Origin: an uncultured Clostridia bacterium
GTDB lineage: Bacteria > Bacillota > Clostridia > Peptostreptococcales > Acidaminobacteraceae
DNA length: 9,006 nt
Assembly (NCBI GenBank): GCA_945950065.1
Contig: CAMFGQ010000056.1
Location: forward strand, 1 to 9,006
Direction of reading: 5' to 3'
Positions 6,281-9,006 of the stretch are shown here, in pieces (within the stretch, counting starts at the first letter, position 1; every line of letters starts with the position of its first letter). The notes beneath the pieces were generated by a model that was not told the DNA's origin, ran no database searches, and was given only the letters and a program-made list of their open reading frames with translations. The position numbers were made by a program, and so were the translations under genes.

Positions 6281-6750
6281 AGAATACCTTCAATAAGTCG
6301 CACCACCATCATGCCAGTTTCCATATCAATGGAGAGGATATATTCATCAACGGCTGGGAGGAGAAACTCCTTCTCGCCTTCAATCACATATACCCATTGA
6401 GATGAAGGTTGTAGTACATCTTTCACTACTCCTAGAACCTGTGCGTTTTCATCAACTACAGTAAGTCCTAATAGGTCAGAAAGATAGTACTCATCTTCCT
6501 CTAACTCAATATCATCTTTGTCACGAAAGATTTCAAGGTCTAAATACTCCTCTGCCTCTTCAATCGAATCTATTCCCGAAAGTTTAATCACGGGCATGTT
6601 CTTTTGAAAGCGCAGTTTCTCTAAGATCATGATGTCTTCTCCTAGGAGGACTTCAGTTCCTTCTTCAAAGAGGGATAGATCATAGGGATAGACTTTGATT
6701 TCTCCACGTAATCCAACGGTTTTTAGGGTCTTTCCTAAAGCAATCGCCAT
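6277..6750 (-). CDS. rimM: 16S rRNA processing / 30S maturation factor RimM
   Basis: Helps mature the 3' domain (head) of the 30S subunit by binding S19; it is cotranscribed with rpsP and trmD in many bacteria. The product is 157 residues, somewhat shorter than the usual 165-175, mostly at the N-terminus, which starts MAIALGKTLKTVGLRGEIKV. An N-terminal RimM barrel (about 1-80, ending in SIEEAEEYLDLEIF) is followed by a PRC-type barrel (about 88-157: YYLSDLLGLTVVDE, FLLPAVDEY, VRLIEGIL). In the family HG(I/L)(R/K)G motif the His is Val12. The start ATG overlaps the khpA stop (TAATG) and has only a weak upstream GAAG, so translation is probably coupled to khpA. The 3' end overlaps trmD by 4 nt. 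Confidence 0.93.
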   Translation of the reverse strand: MAIALGKTLKTVGLRGEIKVYPYDLSLFEEGTEVLLGEDIMILEKLRFQKNMPVIKLSGIDSIEEAEEYLDLEIFRDKDDIELEEDEYYLSDLLGLTVVDENAQVLGVVKDVLQPSSQWVYVIEGEKEFLLPAVDEYILSIDMETGMMVVRLIEGIL

Positions 6751-6977
6751 TAGAGAACTTCGACAAAGACCTTCATGTTGTCTTTTGACGCTCCTGCTTT
6801 GGCAATGGTACGAATCGCATTGATCACACGACCACCCCTACCAATCACACGGCCCATATCATCTGGAGCCACACGGACTTCAACTGTGATGACGCCGTCT
6901 TTTTCCGTTTCGGTCACTTGGACCATTTCAGGGAACTGGACGATACGCAGCACCACTGAACGAACAAGTTCAGACAT
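6750..6977 (-). CDS. khpA: KH-domain RNA-binding protein KhpA (YlqC)
   Basis: A small single-KH-domain protein; in streptococci KhpA pairs with KhpB and binds RNAs affecting cell division and elongation. The 75 residues contain the family core RVAPDDMGRVIGRGG with the RNA-contacting GxxG loop as Gly46-Arg-Gly-Gly49, followed by helix VINAIRTIAKAG. The loop reads GRGG rather than the common GKQG, which still fits the GxxG rule. The ATG start has an AGAGGAG site 6 nt upstream. The gene sits 14 nt after rpsP, and its TAA shares one base with the rimM ATG, the normal context for this family. Confidence 0.95.
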   Translation of the reverse strand: MSELVRSVVLRIVQFPEMVQVTETEKDGVITVEVRVAPDDMGRVIGRGGRVINAIRTIAKAGASKDNMKVFVEVL

Positions 6978-6991
6978 ACTTTTCTCCTCTG

Positions 6992-7243
6992 TTATACTTC
7001 TTCGTAAACGCCACTCTTTTTCAGTAAGAGTTTAGCACGATCCGTTGGTTGAGCTCCATTTTTTAACCATTTGATTGCCTTTTCGCGGTCAATTTTTAGG
7101 TTTTGTGGATTACTAAGCGGATCAAAATAGCCGATTTCTTCGATGAAGCGACCATCACGTGGACTTCTAGAGTCAGCTACGATGACACGATAAAAGGGGC
7201 GTTTTTTGCCTCCCATTCTTTTAAGTCTAATTTTTACTGCCAT
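6992..7243 (-). CDS. rpsP: 30S ribosomal protein S16
   Basis: Ribosomal protein S16, an early-binding 16S rRNA protein needed for 30S assembly. At 83 residues it is slightly shorter than the 90 of B. subtilis, with the difference at the C-terminus. The family N-terminus VKIRLKRMGGKKRPFYRVIV is complete, followed by ADSRSPRDGRFIEEIGYFDP, then AIKWLKNGAQPTDRAKLLL. The ATG start has an excellent AAAGGAGG with a 5-nt spacer. It lies 19 nt after ffh and 14 nt before khpA, as in many Bacillota. Confidence 0.99.
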   Translation of the reverse strand: MAVKIRLKRMGGKKRPFYRVIVADSRSPRDGRFIEEIGYFDPLSNPQNLKIDREKAIKWLKNGAQPTDRAKLLLKKSGVYEEV

Positions 7244-7262
7244 GGATACCTCCTTTGTTTAT

Positions 7263-8612
7263 TTAAAAGGGTAATCGAAGTCCGGAAAATGGATTCTTCC
7301 CTTTTTTGCTCATTGATGTAAACTGTTTCATCATTTTTCTTGTCTGCATAAACTGCTTTAATAGACGATTGACTTCCTGAACGCTTGTACCGCTGCCTTG
7401 AGCAATACGTTGTTTTCTACTTCCATTAATCAAATCAGGATTGGCTCGTTCTTTTGCAGTCATGGAGTGAATGATGGCCTCGACTCTTGCAATCTCCTTA
7501 TCATCCATATCTAAGTTCTTCATGGCTTTCATACCGCCTCCAACACCTGGAAGCATGGAGAGAAGTTCTCCTAATCCACCCATTTCACGAAGTTGATGAA
7601 GTTGATCGAGAAAGTCGTTGAAGTCCAAACCGTCCTGACGCATCTTTTGCTCAAGTTCTTTGGCCTTCTTTTCATCATAACTTTTTTCTGCACGCTCGAT
7701 GAGGCTGAGCATGTCCCCCATGCCTAAAATTCGTGAGGCCATCCGATCAGGATGGAATTCCTCTAAGGCGCGAGGATCTATTTTTTCACCAGTTCCCACA
7801 AACTTTATGGGAGCGCCGGTTACTTCTTTCATACTTAGGGCAGAACCACCACGTGTATCCCCATCCAGTTTGGTCATGATGATACCATCAATGCCAAGCT
7901 GTTCATGGAAACTACCAGCTACGGTAACAGCGTCCTGTCCTACCATGGCATCCACCACAAGAAGAATTTCTGTGGGACGCATGGCTTTTTTAATCTCTGC
8001 TAACTCCTCCATAAGTTCTTCATCAATATGAAGACGTCCGGCGGTGTCCAAGATTAATACATCACGACTGGTTGCATAGGCTTCATCTAAAGCTGCTTTA
8101 GCGATCTCAACGGGAGAAACCTGATTCCCCATGGTAAAGACTGGAATATCCAGCTGCTTACCCAGGACTTGAAGTTGATCAATCGCAGCAGGGCGATACA
8201 CGTCCAGTGCCACAAGCAGTGGTCTTCTTCCCTTTTCACGGAGCTTTGCAGCGAGTTTTGCACCATTGGTGGTTTTACCAGAACCCTGTAGACCTACAAT
8301 CATATAGACGCTGGGACCATTGGTATTGGTCATCAGCTTACTACTAGTACTCCCCATGAGTTTGGTCAGCTCATCTCGTACGATTTTGATGACCTGGGCA
8401 CCTGGTGTTAGGCTTTCCATAACCTCCACACCTAGGGCACGTTCTTGTACATGGGAAACAAAGTTCTTTACAACCCGGTAGTTCACGTCAGCTTCAAGAA
8501 GTGAAAGGCGTACTTCACGCATGACTTCTTTAATGTCTTTTTCGCTGACCTTACCTTTTCCAGTTAATTTATTCAGTGCCTGTTGTAGCTTATCACTTAA
8601 ACCGCTAAACAT
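7263..8612 (-). CDS. ffh: Signal recognition particle GTPase Ffh (SRP54)
   Basis: Binds signal peptides emerging from the ribosome and, with SRP RNA and the FtsY receptor, delivers nascent membrane proteins to the membrane. The 449 residues match the usual length. The N domain is about 1-95. The G domain has G1 GLQGSGKTT (107-115), DVYRPAAIDQL (137-147), G3 DTAGR (189-193), G4 TKLD (247-250) and DGDTRGG (250-256). The methionine-rich M domain (about 300-449) includes the RNA-binding helix INGSRKQRIAQGSGTSVQEV (395-414). The residue after GKTT is Asn116 where Thr is common, a mild variation. It ends GLRLPF, like Bacillus Ffh. The ATG has AGGAGG a few nt upstream, overlapping the ylxM stop region. 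FtsY, often encoded just upstream of ylxM, is not in the window. Confidence 0.98.
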   Translation of the reverse strand: MFSGLSDKLQQALNKLTGKGKVSEKDIKEVMREVRLSLLEADVNYRVVKNFVSHVQERALGVEVMESLTPGAQVIKIVRDELTKLMGSTSSKLMTNTNGPSVYMIVGLQGSGKTTNGAKLAAKLREKGRRPLLVALDVYRPAAIDQLQVLGKQLDIPVFTMGNQVSPVEIAKAALDEAYATSRDVLILDTAGRLHIDEELMEELAEIKKAMRPTEILLVVDAMVGQDAVTVAGSFHEQLGIDGIIMTKLDGDTRGGSALSMKEVTGAPIKFVGTGEKIDPRALEEFHPDRMASRILGMGDMLSLIERAEKSYDEKKAKELEQKMRQDGLDFNDFLDQLHQLREMGGLGELLSMLPGVGGGMKAMKNLDMDDKEIARVEAIIHSMTAKERANPDLINGSRKQRIAQGSGTSVQEVNRLLKQFMQTRKMMKQFTSMSKKGKNPFSGLRLPF

Positions 8613-8621
8613 GGCGACCTC

Positions 8622-8954
8622 CTACTCCATCATATCCTCAAGAACAGCAAGGATTTGCTTATAGTTCTTCAGCTTATGGATCTCTTCTTCTTGTAGTAAT
8701 TCTTTTATTTTTAACAGATTGTCCTGTTGCAGTCGGTATTTTCTGTATAGACCTAGATGATCTTCAAACCACTGCAATTTGGCGAGACCACGCTGTACTC
8801 CATCATGGACTCCTTGACGGGTAATCCCCAAATGCTCAGCCACTTCGGCAAGGGAATAATCCTCCATGATCACAAGTCCAAGAATTTTCTGCTGATGTTC
8901 TGTCAGCAGGTCTCCATAAAAATCCATATAGTAGATTTCAGTCATTCGGTCCAT
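8622..8954 (-). CDS. ylxM: UPF0122 helix-turn-helix protein YlxM
   Basis: Small protein of the YlxM/UPF0122 family, regularly encoded just before ffh; streptococcal YlxM interacts with SRP components and modulates SRP GTPase activity. The 110 residues carry the family pattern: MDFYGDLLTEHQ near the N-terminus, a sigma-70 region 4-like helix-turn-helix at about 34-57 (SLAEVAEHLGITRQGVHDG), and a charged helical C-terminus (about 68-110). I use the ATG at 8952-8954. Its only candidate ribosome binding site is AGGGGTG, which lies in the 3' arm of a perfect hairpin; a second ATG at codon 4 has no better site. The stop is 9 nt before ffh, and GAGTAGGAGG there serves as both stop and ffh ribosome binding site. 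Confidence 0.93.
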   Translation of the reverse strand: MDRMTEIYYMDFYGDLLTEHQQKILGLVIMEDYSLAEVAEHLGITRQGVHDGVQRGLAKLQWFEDHLGLYRKYRLQQDNLLKIKELLQEEEIHKLKNYKQILAVLEDMME

Positions 8955-8959
8955 AAAAC

Positions 8960-8991
8960 ACCCCTGTAAAGGCTTTTTACTTTACAGGGGT
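8960..8991 (-). promoter_or_regulatory. Perfect 12-bp hairpin covering the ylxM ribosome binding site
   Basis: On the minus strand ACCCCTGTAAAG (8980-8991) pairs with CTTTACAGGGGT (8960-8971), 12 of 12 bp, around an 8-nt loop. The 3' arm holds AGGGGT, the only Shine-Dalgarno-like sequence for ylxM, and ends 5 nt before its start codon. The tail is GTTTTATGG, a weak U-run, so it could be the terminator of an upstream gene (possibly ftsY), an RBS-hiding stem, or both. A second CCTGTAA copy lies further upstream (about 8997-9003) and could compete for the same 3' arm. The inverted repeat is certain; its function is inferred. Confidence 0.6.
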
Positions 8992-9006
8992 ATGTTACAG
9001 GTAAAT

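Noticed and set aside
7699..8031. A 110-codon plus-strand open frame antisense to ffh
   Set aside because: Low-complexity Ser/Thr/Arg-rich composition, opposite a highly conserved coding region, no ribosome binding site; a shadow of ffh.
8955..9006. A promoter for ylxM in the last 52 bases
   Set aside because: No -35/-10 pair with proper spacing is visible; TAACAT-like sequence would need a -35 beyond the window edge.
1..9006. A mobile element, defence island, CRISPR array or undescribed gene system
   Set aside because: Every stretch is accounted for by conserved housekeeping genes in familiar order with short gaps; no long direct or inverted repeats, transposase, integrase or foreign-looking gene was seen.

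Overview
This window looks like a chromosomal housekeeping segment from a low-to-moderate G+C Bacillota bacterium, most likely a member of the Bacillales. Three things support this: the gene order ylxM-ffh-rpsP-khpA-rimM-trmD-rplS-rbgA-rnhB...dprA-topA, Bacillus-like protein sequences (RpsB, Ffh, RbgA and L19 align by eye with their Bacillus homologues), and strong GGAGG ribosome binding sites. I cannot name the genus. Every gene I accept is on the minus strand, so transcription runs from high to low coordinates.

Right to left along transcription: at 8955-9006 a perfect 12-bp hairpin sits directly before ylxM and contains its only plausible ribosome binding site. Then comes a tight seven-gene SRP/translation operon: ylxM (SRP-associated HTH protein), ffh (SRP GTPase), rpsP (S16), khpA (KH RNA-binding protein), rimM (30S maturation), trmD (tRNA m1G37 methyltransferase) and rplS (L19). 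Junctions are short gaps or 1-, 4- and 11-nt overlaps. An intrinsic terminator overlaps the rplS stop codon. Next are rbgA (50S assembly GTPase) and rnhB (RNase HII, TTG start, 41-nt overlap), then a 53-nt gap, then a short dprA overlapping topA by 19 nt. A strong terminator ends topA. A sigma-A type promoter and a leader of about 84 nt, which may fold, then drive rpsB (S2), which runs off the left edge.

The genes serve protein synthesis and targeting (S16, L19, S2, RimM, RbgA, TrmD, SRP) and, downstream, nucleic-acid maintenance (RNase HII, DprA, topoisomerase I). The stretch between dprA and rpsB is more compact than in Bacillus subtilis: from memory, sucCD, trmFO, xerC/codV, clpQY, codY and the flagellar cluster lie within or near this interval there and are not present here.

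I found no mobile element, CRISPR array, tRNA, rRNA or undescribed multi-gene system. The points worth a second look are smaller: a TrmD with several changed conserved residues including the proposed catalytic Asp, a Rossmann-only DprA, the hairpin over the ylxM ribosome binding site, a possible S2 leader fold, and unusual residues in S2 and RimM. Family comparisons are from memory, without alignments.
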